DNA of 12,358 nucleotides from JBCAWW01 sp039024315 (GTDB lineage Bacteria; Bacteroidota; Bacteroidia; J057), in assembly GCA_039024315.1 (NCBI GenBank), contig JBCCQN010000232.1, forward strand, positions 1 through 12,358, in the 5' to 3' direction. The notes below the pieces were generated by a model. The model ran no database searches. It had not been told where the DNA came from and worked only from the letters and a program-made list of their open reading frames with translations. Numbering within the stretch: the stretch's first letter is position 1; every line of letters starts with the position of its first letter. Of the stretch, positions 6,197 through 12,358 are shown piece by piece. The translations under genes were made by a program, and so were the position numbers.

Positions 6197-7207
6197 TCAA
6201 TTCTCAACTTTGCTTTCCAAATAAGCGCGATAGTCTTGGGCCAGCCAGAGCAGTTGTTTTTGCCAATTGCGGGGGGCGTCGGTATCAGCCCACTCTTTGC
6301 TAGTCATGGCCCTTTGCTGCAAGCGCAGGATCTCCCGTAGCTCCACCAATAAATCCAACCACATCTTAATCTCAGCTTGGATAGCCGTTTCTTCCAGCTT
6401 GCCCAGCCATGCCGCCAATTGTTCGTCGGAGGTAAGGCGGGTGATGAGCGCCATACCTTTTTGCTCTAGCACGGCTAGATTGTCTGACTCATTGAGGGTT
6501 TTGAGGCTGCCCTCTACCAATCCGCCAAAGAGAGCGGCTACTTTATCATTGAGTGGGGGTAATTGACTTTTTTTATGCTGCTGACTCGCTTCGCGCAACA
6601 ACTCTTTAGCTCGTGGACTCAGCTCCTCTTGGTCCAGGGCAGATTGGCCATCAGCATCACGCAAGTGGGGATCAGCACCAACATCTAACAGTGCTTTGAT
6701 ACAAGCTGTGCGTTGAAAGTCCGCGGCGACCATCAAGGCGGTTTTGCCTTTGTGATTGGAAGCGTTGGGCTCGGCCCCCGCCTCTAGTAACTCTCGCACG
6801 TAAACAGCCGTGGCGTTCTGCGCAGCAGTCATCAAAGGAGTATTGCCATCCTGATCTCCTAAGTTTGGGTCTGCTCCTGCCTCCAAAAGTTCATGAAAGC
6901 TGTGTTTGTCTTCCTGCAGGACTGAAAGCAAGAGCGGACTGCGGCCCTTGGCATCGATCACATTGAGTTCGGCCGAATGCTGCAATAATGTCTGTAACGA
7001 AAGGGGCTGCTTGCGCAATACAGCCAGATAAATCGCCGGGCGGCCTTCTTGATCTCGGGTGTTAGGCGAAAATCCTCTCTCCAATAAACTCGTGAGCGCT
7101 TCTTTCTTGCCTTCCTCAACCGCACGTAATAATCCAGTCTCATCAAAACTACCGACGGCTTTGACGACACTGCGACGGTCAAAATATCGCTGAATTCGTT
7201 TGCGCAT
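6197..7207 (-). CDS. Ankyrin-repeat protein with a C-terminal helical domain
   Basis: Cytoplasmic protein of 336 aa, probably a protein-binding scaffold; no enzymatic motif is visible. Four to five ankyrin repeats cover about residues 23-190, with clear consensus pieces such as GADPNLGDQDGNTPLMTAAQN and GAEPNASNHKGKTALMVAA. The C-terminal 130 residues are a charged, Leu/Trp-rich, probably helical region not recognised as a known family. The ATG at 7207 (protein start MRKRIQRYFDRR) is preferred. A longer frame from a GTG at 7270 would overlap the divergent methyltransferase start and adds 21 residues with no ankyrin character. The gene diverges from the methyltransferase across about 48 bp, so the two may share regulation. 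A copy of the 16-nt repeat (6813-6828) lies inside the gene and encodes AAQNA in an ankyrin consensus position. No signal peptide is visible. Confidence 0.85.
   Translation of the reverse strand: MRKRIQRYFDRRSVVKAVGSFDETGLLRAVEEGKKEALTSLLERGFSPNTRDQEGRPAIYLAVLRKQPLSLQTLLQHSAELNVIDAKGRSPLLLSVLQEDKHSFHELLEAGADPNLGDQDGNTPLMTAAQNATAVYVRELLEAGAEPNASNHKGKTALMVAADFQRTACIKALLDVGADPHLRDADGQSALDQEELSPRAKELLREASQQHKKSQLPPLNDKVAALFGGLVEGSLKTLNESDNLAVLEQKGMALITRLTSDEQLAAWLGKLEETAIQAEIKMWLDLLVELREILRLQQRAMTSKEWADTDAPRNWQKQLLWLAQDYRAYLESKVEN
6813..6828. repeat. 16-nt repeat unit inside the ankyrin gene
   Basis: GCGTTCTGCGCAGCAG is the exact reverse complement of the element arm at 6115-6130. In the gene it encodes AAQNA, which fits the ankyrin consensus (TPLHxAAxxG), so the match may be partly driven by protein constraint and codon choice rather than by repeat insertion. 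Confidence 0.4.
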
Positions 7208-7255
7208 GGGGCTGCAAGTTAGCCAAAATTCCTTAGCTTGCTTCAAAGCATTGAA

Positions 7256-8029
7256 ATGAAAAGACGCCACCTATTTGAGCTAGAAGACCAAGATTGGTTC
7301 CCTCGATTTTTGCGGGATTACGGCACTGATTTTTTGGAGCACGTTGCCAATCAGTTTCACATTTACAAATTGACGGTAGGGCTGCTCAAAAAGGGCCTCG
7401 CCAAAAGCGGCGGTTCAACGGTTATCGATTTGGCCAGCGGCGGTGGCGGTGGATGGAAGCGCTTAGCGCCTGATTTGCAAGCCGAGGTGCCCGATTTGAA
7501 GGTGATACAGACAGATTATTTTCCCAATCTAGATGCTTTTGCCAAGATGAAGGCGCATCATCCTGAGATTATGGATTCGGTCTCGGACTCCGTCAGTGCG
7601 CTTGATGTGCCTAGGGAGCTCAAAGGATTGCGGACACAGTTTTTGTCTTTTCATCATTTCAAACCCGCAGATGCGCAGCAAATCCTACAAAATGCCGTGG
7701 ATAGCAACTCGCCTATCGCCATTTTTGAAGCGCAAGAGCGAGACCTCAAGCATTTCATCCAATTTTGCTTTTCGCCGATCAACGTCTTGTTGGTTACACC
7801 TTTTATTCGCCCCTTCAAGATCGGTCGCCTGATTTTCACTTATCTGATCCCGTTGATGCTGCCCTTTATCTTTTGGGATGGCATCGTATCAGTACTCCGG
7901 ACCTATACCGAGGAGGAGATGCGGGAGATGACCGCCGCTTTGCGGAACGCTGATCACTTTAGCTGGGAAATTGGCACCCTCAAAAGCGGCCCCTTTAGGG
8001 TGCCCTACCTACTAGGTTATCCAAACTAG
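7256..8029 (+). CDS. Class I SAM-dependent methyltransferase
   Basis: Predicted methyltransferase of 257 aa; the substrate is unknown. The SAM-binding motif I is VIDLASGGGGG at residues 56-66, followed by the acidic position in VIQTDYFP (Asp87) and a conserved-looking FLSFHHFKPADAQ segment (130-141). Residues 171-212 are strongly hydrophobic (NVLLVTPFI and LIFTYLIPLMLPFIFW), which suggests membrane contact and perhaps a lipid-like substrate. The ATG at 7256 (MKRRHLFELEDQDWF) is chosen over an in-frame TTG at 7238, which would add six unconvincing residues and crowd the divergent ankyrin gene. The aminopropyltransferase gene begins 108 bp downstream on the same strand; co-transcription is possible but the gap contains palindromes. 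Near the 3' end, 7935-7950 matches the 16-nt repeat unit. Confidence 0.84.
   Translation: MKRRHLFELEDQDWFPRFLRDYGTDFLEHVANQFHIYKLTVGLLKKGLAKSGGSTVIDLASGGGGGWKRLAPDLQAEVPDLKVIQTDYFPNLDAFAKMKAHHPEIMDSVSDSVSALDVPRELKGLRTQFLSFHHFKPADAQQILQNAVDSNSPIAIFEAQERDLKHFIQFCFSPINVLLVTPFIRPFKIGRLIFTYLIPLMLPFIFWDGIVSVLRTYTEEEMREMTAALRNADHFSWEIGTLKSGPFRVPYLLGYPN
7935..7950. repeat. 16-nt repeat-like unit inside the methyltransferase gene
   Basis: CCGCTTTGCGGAACGC differs from the left-arm consensus at one or two positions and encodes part of AALRNA. As with the ankyrin copy, coincidence within coding sequence cannot be excluded. Confidence 0.3.
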
Positions 8030-8097
8030 CCTTCCAACTTTGCGAGCCAAACCAGTGTCTATCATCTGAGTCCAAATAGTGAATAGGCCGCATAAAT

Positions 8098-8111
8098 GCG
8101 TAATTTTACGC
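8098..8111. promoter_or_regulatory. Palindrome upstream of the aminopropyltransferase gene
   Basis: GCGTAA-TT-TTACGC is a perfect 6-bp inverted repeat ending 26 bp before the ATG at 8138. It overlaps TAATTTTA, which is close to the TAnnTTTG promoter box. An operator role is only a suggestion; it could equally form a short hairpin in the leader. Confidence 0.3.
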
Positions 8112-8137
8112 TTTAATTTTCACGCACTAGATTGCAT

Positions 8138-9727
8138 ATGGCAGAGAGCCAAGCCCCCAATAAAGTTCCCGTCTTACTGACCTCAGTCCTGATCATTGCG
8201 ATTTGCGGCATTTTGTATGAATTGCTGATCAGTACCATTACCAGCTACTTTCAAGGCAGTAGCGTGCTCCACTTTTCTTTGGTGATTGGTTTGTTCTTGT
8301 CTTTTATGGGAGTGGGGTCCTATTTCTCTCGCTTTATCAAGCGGGATTTGTTGACTTGGTTTATTCGCTTTGAAATCGTGCTAGGAGTCGTGGGAGGCTT
8401 TGCTACTTTCTTGCTCTATTTTGCCTTTTCATTGACGCCTTACTTTTATCTGGTAGCCTTTTTACTCATCGCCATACTTGGCGGTATGATCGGAGTGGAG
8501 ATCCCGATACTGACGCGCATTGTGAGAGAATACGAAAACCTCAGAGATGCTTTAGCCTCGGTGCTTTCCTTTGATTATATGGGCTCTTTGGTGGCATCGG
8601 TGCTATTTCCCTTGGTCCTGCTGCCCAATCTAGGCACCATGCGCACTTCCTTTGTGGTGGGACTGCTCAATCTGGTAGTAGCACTACTCAACATCTACCT
8701 TTTTAGAGATGAGCTCAAGCACTTCAGAAGCTTGATGGCGAGCACCACCTTGGCAGTAATGATATTGCTCGGTGGCTTTGTTTACTCCTTTCAGCTCAAT
8801 AGCTTCTTTGAACAATTTTTATATCAAGATGAAGTCATGCTATCTCGACAATCTGCTTATCAACAGATTGTTATGACAAAATGGAATCAAGATATTCGTC
8901 TTTTTATTGATGGCAACATCCAGTTTTCCTCTCGTGATGAGCACCGCTACCATGAACCACTGGTCCACATCCCGATGGCCATGGCCCCCAACCATGAAAA
9001 CATTCTGGTCCTCGGAGCGGGTGATGGCCTAGCGGTACGCGAGATTCTCAAATACCCCGATGTCGGTCAGATCGATGTGGTAGACTTAGATCCCGAGATG
9101 ACCCAGATTGGCAAAAATCATCCAGTGCTAATCCGTCTCAACGATAGCGCTTTTCACCACTCCAATGTGAGAATATTCAACCAAGATGCTTATAAGTTTA
9201 TCGAGGAGAGTTCAGCCTTCTACGACGTAGTCATTATTGATCTGCCCGATCCCAATAACCATAGCTTGGGCAAACTGTATTCACAGGAGTTTTATGGCTT
9301 ACTCGCCAAACGCTTATCTATCGGCGGCACGGTGGTAACCCAATCTACTTCGCCTTATTTTGCCCCTAATGCCTTTTGGTGTATCCATCAGAGCATGGAG
9401 ACTGTACTTCCTCATACTCTCGGGTATCAAACCAATGTGCCTTCATTTGGGCCATGGGGCTTTAATCTTAGCCAAAAGCTTGGCAATAGCCTGCAAGCAG
9501 ATTCAACGGCCTCTACTGAGGCTTGGGAGCAATTGAGCATGACTCGTCTCCAAACTCAGCTTTTTGCTCGGCCTGACAGCCTTTCCTTTCGCTATCTGAC
9601 TCCTGAGATTTTACCGAGCTTATTTAGTTTTGACGGCGACATGGGCGAACGCGCCGTCGAAGTCAACCGACTCTCCAATCAATCACTGGTCAGCTATTAC
9701 GAGCAAAGCTGGAATCAATGGCGTTAG
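8138..9727 (+). CDS. Polyamine aminopropyltransferase (spermidine synthase-like) with N-terminal membrane domain
   Basis: Transfers aminopropyl groups from decarboxylated SAM to a polyamine such as putrescine; the catalytic domain would sit at the inner membrane. Of 529 aa, roughly the first 220 form about seven hydrophobic spans, beginning at PVLLTSVLIIAICGILYELL. The C-terminal 300 are spermidine-synthase-like. YHEPLVHIPM (residues 271-280) matches the polyamine-binding YHE block. LVLGAGDG (290-297) is the SAM-type glycine loop, VVDLDPE (314-320) the ribose-binding acidic strand end, and DLPDP (368-372) the acidic catalytic pair equivalent to DxxD. The ATG at 8138 is preferred over a TTG two codons upstream. 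The membrane-fused architecture is widespread in bacteria and often annotated as spermidine synthase, but the actual amine substrate is not determined by these motifs. No adjacent SAM decarboxylase gene is in the window. Confidence 0.92.
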   Translation: MAESQAPNKVPVLLTSVLIIAICGILYELLISTITSYFQGSSVLHFSLVIGLFLSFMGVGSYFSRFIKRDLLTWFIRFEIVLGVVGGFATFLLYFAFSLTPYFYLVAFLLIAILGGMIGVEIPILTRIVREYENLRDALASVLSFDYMGSLVASVLFPLVLLPNLGTMRTSFVVGLLNLVVALLNIYLFRDELKHFRSLMASTTLAVMILLGGFVYSFQLNSFFEQFLYQDEVMLSRQSAYQQIVMTKWNQDIRLFIDGNIQFSSRDEHRYHEPLVHIPMAMAPNHENILVLGAGDGLAVREILKYPDVGQIDVVDLDPEMTQIGKNHPVLIRLNDSAFHHSNVRIFNQDAYKFIEESSAFYDVVIIDLPDPNNHSLGKLYSQEFYGLLAKRLSIGGTVVTQSTSPYFAPNAFWCIHQSMETVLPHTLGYQTNVPSFGPWGFNLSQKLGNSLQADSTASTEAWEQLSMTRLQTQLFARPDSLSFRYLTPEILPSLFSFDGDMGERAVEVNRLSNQSLVSYYEQSWNQWR

Positions 9728-9747
9728 ACAGTTGCCCACTATTCGCC

Positions 9748-9778
9748 TGTGGATAAAGTGTGGATAGTGGGTGGATAA
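9748..9778 (-). promoter_or_regulatory. Three tandem DnaA-like boxes at 11-bp spacing
   Basis: TGTGGATAA (9748-9756), TGTGGATAG (9759-9767) and GGTGGATAA (9770-9778) are direct repeats starting exactly 11 bp apart. On the minus strand they read TTATCCACA, CTATCCACA and TTATCCACC. An overlapping hairpin CCCACTAT/ATAGTGGG spans 9735-9771. The array lies between the 3' end of the aminopropyltransferase gene and the terminator of the facing lipoprotein gene. Confidence 0.5.
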
Positions 9779-9797
9779 CCTCCTTATCTCAGCGCAT

Positions 9798-9824
9798 AAA
9801 AAAAGCCCGCTACAGCAGCGGGCT
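9798..9824 (-). terminator. Intrinsic terminator of the Asp-box lipoprotein gene
   Basis: AGCCCGCT and AGCGGGCT form an 8-bp stem with a 5-nt loop (9804-9824). On the minus strand the stem is followed by seven T residues (9804-9798). It begins about 19 nt after the lipoprotein stop. Confidence 0.9.
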
Positions 9825-9842
9825 CATATTTCTTGAGATTGA

Positions 9843-10478
9843 TTACCTCACATAGTAAACCAAACCATCTGACCTGTCTTTGCTAAAGGTAAATTCCTGC
9901 TGCTCCTCATCCCAATCCCAGCCGTTGGCTCCGATATAAACGCGGTCACGCTCATCGGCATAGATGGAGTAGATATAACGCTCAAAAGGAAATACGTCTT
10001 CCCATTCCTCGCCATCGCGGCTCCATTCTACGGCATCGGGTTGCTTAGGAAAGTTACTATCAGGGACCAAGCGATAACTTTGGCCATTGGAGAGATTTAC
10101 TTCAAAATTGAATTCATCTACCAGCTCTTCCTCGCTTTCAAGCCAGCTGAGTCCCATATCAAGTGAGTAAAAGGTCCCATCGCCTAGCGAAAAGGCAAAT
10201 AGGCTATCCCCCCGTATCTCAAAGCGGCGAGTCGTAAAATCTTCCTTTACCTCCTGCCAAGTTTCTCCCTCATCTTGGGTCACAAAGATGCTCCCTAGCC
10301 CACCTACAACTAGATTTTCTGCTAACTCTCCCGCAATATCGTAGACAGTTCCCGCTTCCGGTACCCGTAGCAACTCCCATTCAGGAGGTTGGCTAAAAGG
10401 ATTGATACTCGAACAGGCGTTTAGGCTCAAGGCCAGCAGCAGGCTGAGGCCAAAGCCCAGTGTAGTTTGAAGTTTCAT
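9843..10478 (-). CDS. Lipoprotein with Asp-box (BNR-like) repeats
   Basis: A 211-aa envelope lipoprotein of unknown role. The signal peptide (MKLQTTLGFGLSLLLALSLNAC) ends at lipobox Cys22. The mature part carries three Asp-box-like turns, S/T-x-D-x-G-x-x-W: TQDEGETW (67-74), SLDMGLSW (105-112) and a degenerate SRDGEEW (153-159). These turns are typical of beta-propeller proteins such as sialidases and photosystem assembly factors. Three copies in about 190 residues are too few for a full propeller of the sialidase type, and no sialidase catalytic Arg triad is evident, so enzymatic activity should not be assumed. The protein is acidic and Trp/Glu-rich. The ATG fits the signal peptide. The gene diverges from the next lipoprotein gene and is closed by a strong terminator. 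A surface or periplasmic binding role is the most that can be inferred. Confidence 0.8.
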   Translation of the reverse strand: MKLQTTLGFGLSLLLALSLNACSSINPFSQPPEWELLRVPEAGTVYDIAGELAENLVVGGLGSIFVTQDEGETWQEVKEDFTTRRFEIRGDSLFAFSLGDGTFYSLDMGLSWLESEEELVDEFNFEVNLSNGQSYRLVPDSNFPKQPDAVEWSRDGEEWEDVFPFERYIYSIYADERDRVYIGANGWDWDEEQQEFTFSKDRSDGLVYYVR

Positions 10479-10536
10479 GTTGCTTAGTTTTTGATTTTAC
10501 AGGAGACGTGTACTGGGTCAGATATGCTGCTTTTGT

Positions 10537-10573
10537 CTGCTTCGCAGAACGACTTGATCGTTCTGCGAAGCAG
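10537..10573. repeat. 37-nt hairpin repeat, copy 1
   Basis: The left arm CTGCTTCGCAGAACGA and its exact reverse complement enclose the 5-nt loop CTTGA. It sits in the 186-bp divergent region between two lipoprotein genes. No T-tract follows on either strand, so it is not a canonical terminator. The arms are identical to those of the copy at 11317-11353. Confidence 0.9.
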
Positions 10574-10595
10574 TAATCTCTAAAACCCAAAAATC

Positions 10596-10607
10596 ACCCA
10601 AATGGGT
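10596..10607. promoter_or_regulatory. Short palindrome in the divergent lipoprotein promoter region
   Basis: ACCCA-AA-TGGGT lies about 57 nt before the start of the plus-strand lipoprotein gene. It could be an operator half-site pair; nothing else supports it. Confidence 0.2.
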
Positions 10608-10664
10608 AATTGATACAAGGCAGAATTGTGAAGAGCTTTGAGGACAACTAGTTCAAAACTCAAA

Positions 10665-11264
10665 ATGACCCTCATGAAATCTTCCCTGAATTTATTTTTG
10701 CCTCTACTGCTCGTCTTTACCTTAATAGCTTGTCAGGCCTGCCAAGGAAATGAAGATACTGACATCCCTAAAGATCCTGAACCGGGTGAATACGCTTCTG
10801 AAAGTAATCAGGCAATGATGACCGCCAAAGTAGATGGTACTGATTGGAGTGCTGATTACCTCAAAATCGTACAAACAGAAACCAAGGTTAATGGCAACCA
10901 AAGTAATTTTTTAGAAATAAGAGCTAAGGTTGGATCAGGTGATCGTTTAGATAAACTCCCTGGCATCTTGTTGACCATCAATCGGCGCACGGGTAATGCC
11001 ATCGGAGTGGAAAAATTTGACATCAAAGCTTTGATGGACGATCCTGAAGTAGTAGTTACCCTCAAGTTTGAAAATGATACGGATCCAGCATACCGATTAG
11101 ATAGCTTTATTGATGAGACCTATGCCGAGCTAGAGATCACTAGTCTAAACGGAAATAACATTTCTGGCAACTTCAAGATGAAATTAGTCAACCCGAATGG
11201 CGATTTTGTCGAAATCCTCAACGGGCAATTTGAATCTGCTTATTATCTCTTCCAGTCGTTTTAG
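10665..11264 (+). CDS. DUF6252-like lipoprotein
   Basis: A 199-aa predicted lipoprotein of unknown function. The signal peptide MTLMKSSLNLFLPLLLVF ends in lipobox LIAC with Cys23; a second Cys (26) follows. After an acidic linker (NEDTDIPKDPEPGEY) comes a beta-rich domain beginning AMMTAKVDGTDWSADYLKIV. This resembles the opening of Bacteroidota lipoproteins grouped as DUF6252, in which a short 'AxVdGxxW' strand is conserved; the match is by pattern only. The ATG at 10665 is chosen. The next ATG at 10674 (MKSSLN) is about equally good, and an upstream in-frame TTG at 10638 would place a non-signal-like extension before the hydrophobic core. It is a single-gene unit, divergent from the Asp-box lipoprotein and convergent with the glycosidase gene. 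No enzymatic motif is visible. Confidence 0.8.
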   Translation: MTLMKSSLNLFLPLLLVFTLIACQACQGNEDTDIPKDPEPGEYASESNQAMMTAKVDGTDWSADYLKIVQTETKVNGNQSNFLEIRAKVGSGDRLDKLPGILLTINRRTGNAIGVEKFDIKALMDDPEVVVTLKFENDTDPAYRLDSFIDETYAELEITSLNGNNISGNFKMKLVNPNGDFVEILNGQFESAYYLFQSF

Positions 11265-11314
11265 GCAGGAAGTAGCAAGAAAATCTCTACACCAGCTATT
11301 CTTTTCTCAGGAGC

Positions 11315-11355
11315 TACTGCTTCGCAGAACGATTCTCTCGTTCTGCGAAGCAGTA
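11315..11355. repeat. 37-nt hairpin repeat, copy 2 (18-bp extended stem)
   Basis: The 16-nt arms are identical to copy 1 (CTGCTTCGCAGAACGA and its reverse complement) around a different 5-nt loop, TTCTC (11333-11337). Two further flanking bases pair on each side (TA/TA). It lies in the 115-bp convergent region between the lipoprotein and glycosidase genes. It has no T-tract, so its effect on transcription end is uncertain. Confidence 0.9.
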
Positions 11356-11379
11356 AGCCTAATAAAAACTACCTGATAA

Positions 11380-12358
11380 CTACTCCTCCAAAATCGGAAA
11401 ACTCACTCGCCGCAAAACCGTCGCTCCCATCGGCACCAGCTCGACTTCCTCCTCAGCTTGAGTAGAGATCTTCAAGCGCATATTGGGCTCTTGCCAAAGC
11501 TTAGCATCCTCAGATTTGTCAGCCTGCTCAAATGAAACTGCTGCTTGCGGCGCAAAACGCAGCTCCTCATAATCATTGTTCAAAGGCAAACAATAGTAAT
11601 CTCGAAAGTCTGTGCCCTCATAGGTTTTGATCGTCTCCTCTCGGTGGGCAATCGGTAGGGCATATACCAACGGTCCTCGCTGAAAATAGACTTCCTGCTC
11701 GCTAAACTGTTGGCGTTTGATTTTTTGCGGAAAACGCAGGACGATTTCAGCCCCATCTTGCCAAGTATTGCTGAGCTTGTGAAAGCCTTCAAGCTGCTCG
11801 ATATTGGCATCCTCTACCTTTAATTCTAGCGGCTCACTCCATTGCGGTTGGCGCAGATAAATTGCCATCTCTATTGGCTCATCCATCGAAAGTTTGAACC
11901 GAATCTCATCTGAATGTGGATACTGAGTTTGTTGCTCTATCCTAATGTTTTTGCCTTGCCAAGTCGTCTCTAAAACGGACGGTCCATACAAGGCGGCTAC
12001 CAGACCATCTTCCGCCTGTAGCCACATTTGATCGAGATAGTAGGAGAAATTGCGGCTGTAGTTGGGCACACAACAGACCGCCGGATCGGAATGAGTGGGA
12101 GAGTATTTATAGCGCACATCCTCATGCGAATCCTCCTCACCATGATGATGGCCGTCTAAGCGATAACAATTGTCGCCTTTGCCGTAGGTGATCGCACTGC
12201 CATCCGCATTACGCGCACCCATGATGGCATTGAATGTGAGCTTTTCGGCTTGGTCAGCAAAGCTGACAGAACCCGTTTTTTGAAAAGCGGAACCATAAAA
12301 ATTACGTAGTTCCAACATACAGCAAAACTCTGTACTGGTAAAAGTAGGATCCGCTGGC
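11380..12358 (-). CDS. GH127-like glycosidase (beta-L-arabinofuranosidase/DUF1680 family), N-terminus beyond window
   Basis: The C-terminal part of a glycoside hydrolase predicted to release L-arabinofuranose or related sugars. The frame stays open to the right edge, so the Met at 12318 is internal. Just upstream of it the frame reads TEFCC, providing an E-x-C pair; further on comes VCCVPN (Cys codons 12075-12070). These match the Glu/Cys and Cys-Cys zinc site of the GH127 enzyme HypBA1 (Glu338, Cys340, Cys417, Cys418), in which one of the paired cysteines is the nucleophile. The remaining 230 residues are the beta-sandwich region, with IAIYLRQPQW-type and YFQRGPLVYALP-type blocks usual for DUF1680 proteins. 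A His/Glu-rich segment, DGHHHGEEDSHED, precedes the Cys pair and is unusual. No transporter or regulator is visible beside it in the window. Family is likely, substrate open. Confidence 0.83.
   Translation of the reverse strand, partial: PADPTFTSTEFCCMLELRNFYGSAFQKTGSVSFADQAEKLTFNAIMGARNADGSAITYGKGDNCYRLDGHHHGEEDSHEDVRYKYSPTHSDPAVCCVPNYSRNFSYYLDQMWLQAEDGLVAALYGPSVLETTWQGKNIRIEQQTQYPHSDEIRFKLSMDEPIEMAIYLRQPQWSEPLELKVEDANIEQLEGFHKLSNTWQDGAEIVLRFPQKIKRQQFSEQEVYFQRGPLVYALPIAHREETIKTYEGTDFRDYYCLPLNNDYEELRFAPQAAVSFEQADKSEDAKLWQEPNMRLKISTQAEEEVELVPMGATVLRRVSFPILEE

Noticed and set aside
7208..7270. Longer ankyrin protein from a GTG at 7270, and longer methyltransferase from a TTG at 7238
   Set aside because: The two extensions overlap each other in a divergent promoter region and add residues without family features; the internal ATG starts at 7207 and 7256 leave a sensible 48-bp gap.
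11315..11355. Reading the 37-nt hairpins as intrinsic terminators
   Set aside because: Neither copy is followed by a T-tract on either strand; they fit a dispersed repeat better.
12318..12318. Methionine at 12318 as the true start of the glycosidase
   Set aside because: The frame continues open to the window edge and the upstream codons encode the E-x-C zinc motif, so the gene is 5'-truncated by the window.

Overview
The window looks like chromosomal DNA of a moderate-GC member of the Bacteroidota. The case rests on a class II ribonucleotide reductase with a C-terminal Cys cluster, several short outer-membrane-type lipoproteins, a membrane-fused aminopropyltransferase, a GH127-type glycosidase, and weak or absent Shine-Dalgarno sequences at most genes. 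A Saprospira/Lewinella-like lineage is possible, but the sequence alone does not prove it. No phage, IS, CRISPR, tRNA or rRNA is visible.

Layout. 1-818 (-): secreted lipoprotein esterase of the PHB-depolymerase/LpqC type, cut by the left edge. 877-1452 (-): 3-methyladenine DNA glycosylase I (tag). 1679-2230 (+): methionine sulfoxide reductase A. 2231-2512: convergent intergenic region with two intrinsic terminators around a nested palindromic element. 2513-5089 (-): adenosylcobalamin-dependent ribonucleotide reductase. 5090-5921: 0.8 kb without a convincing gene, carrying a cluster of perfect DnaA boxes, an inverted repeat and an AT-rich stretch (candidate replication origin or DnaA-controlled region). 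5922-6035 (+): possible 37-aa single-span membrane protein followed by a strong bidirectional terminator. 6197-7207 (-): ankyrin-repeat protein, divergent from 7256-8029 (+), a SAM-dependent methyltransferase. 8138-9727 (+): membrane-fused polyamine aminopropyltransferase. 9748-9778: three DnaA-like boxes in tandem at exactly 11-bp spacing. 9843-10478 (-): Asp-box lipoprotein. 10665-11264 (+): DUF6252-like lipoprotein. 11380-12358 (-): GH127-like glycosidase, its N-terminal part beyond the right edge.

Functionally this is mostly housekeeping: genome and protein maintenance (Tag, MsrA, RNR), polyamine synthesis, and cell-surface lipoproteins and carbohydrate or ester hydrolysis. It does not read as one dedicated pathway.

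The most unusual content is non-coding. A 16-nt unit (consensus about CYGCTKCGCRGAACGM, itself partly palindromic) occurs at least twelve times. It appears as paired inverted arms with 5-nt loops (10537-10573, 11317-11353), as outer arms enclosing other palindromes (2291-2423, 6115-6196), as single arms, and inside coding sequences. A second family, a 28-nt palindrome, has two copies near 2253 and 2340. The first of these appears to serve as the msrA terminator.
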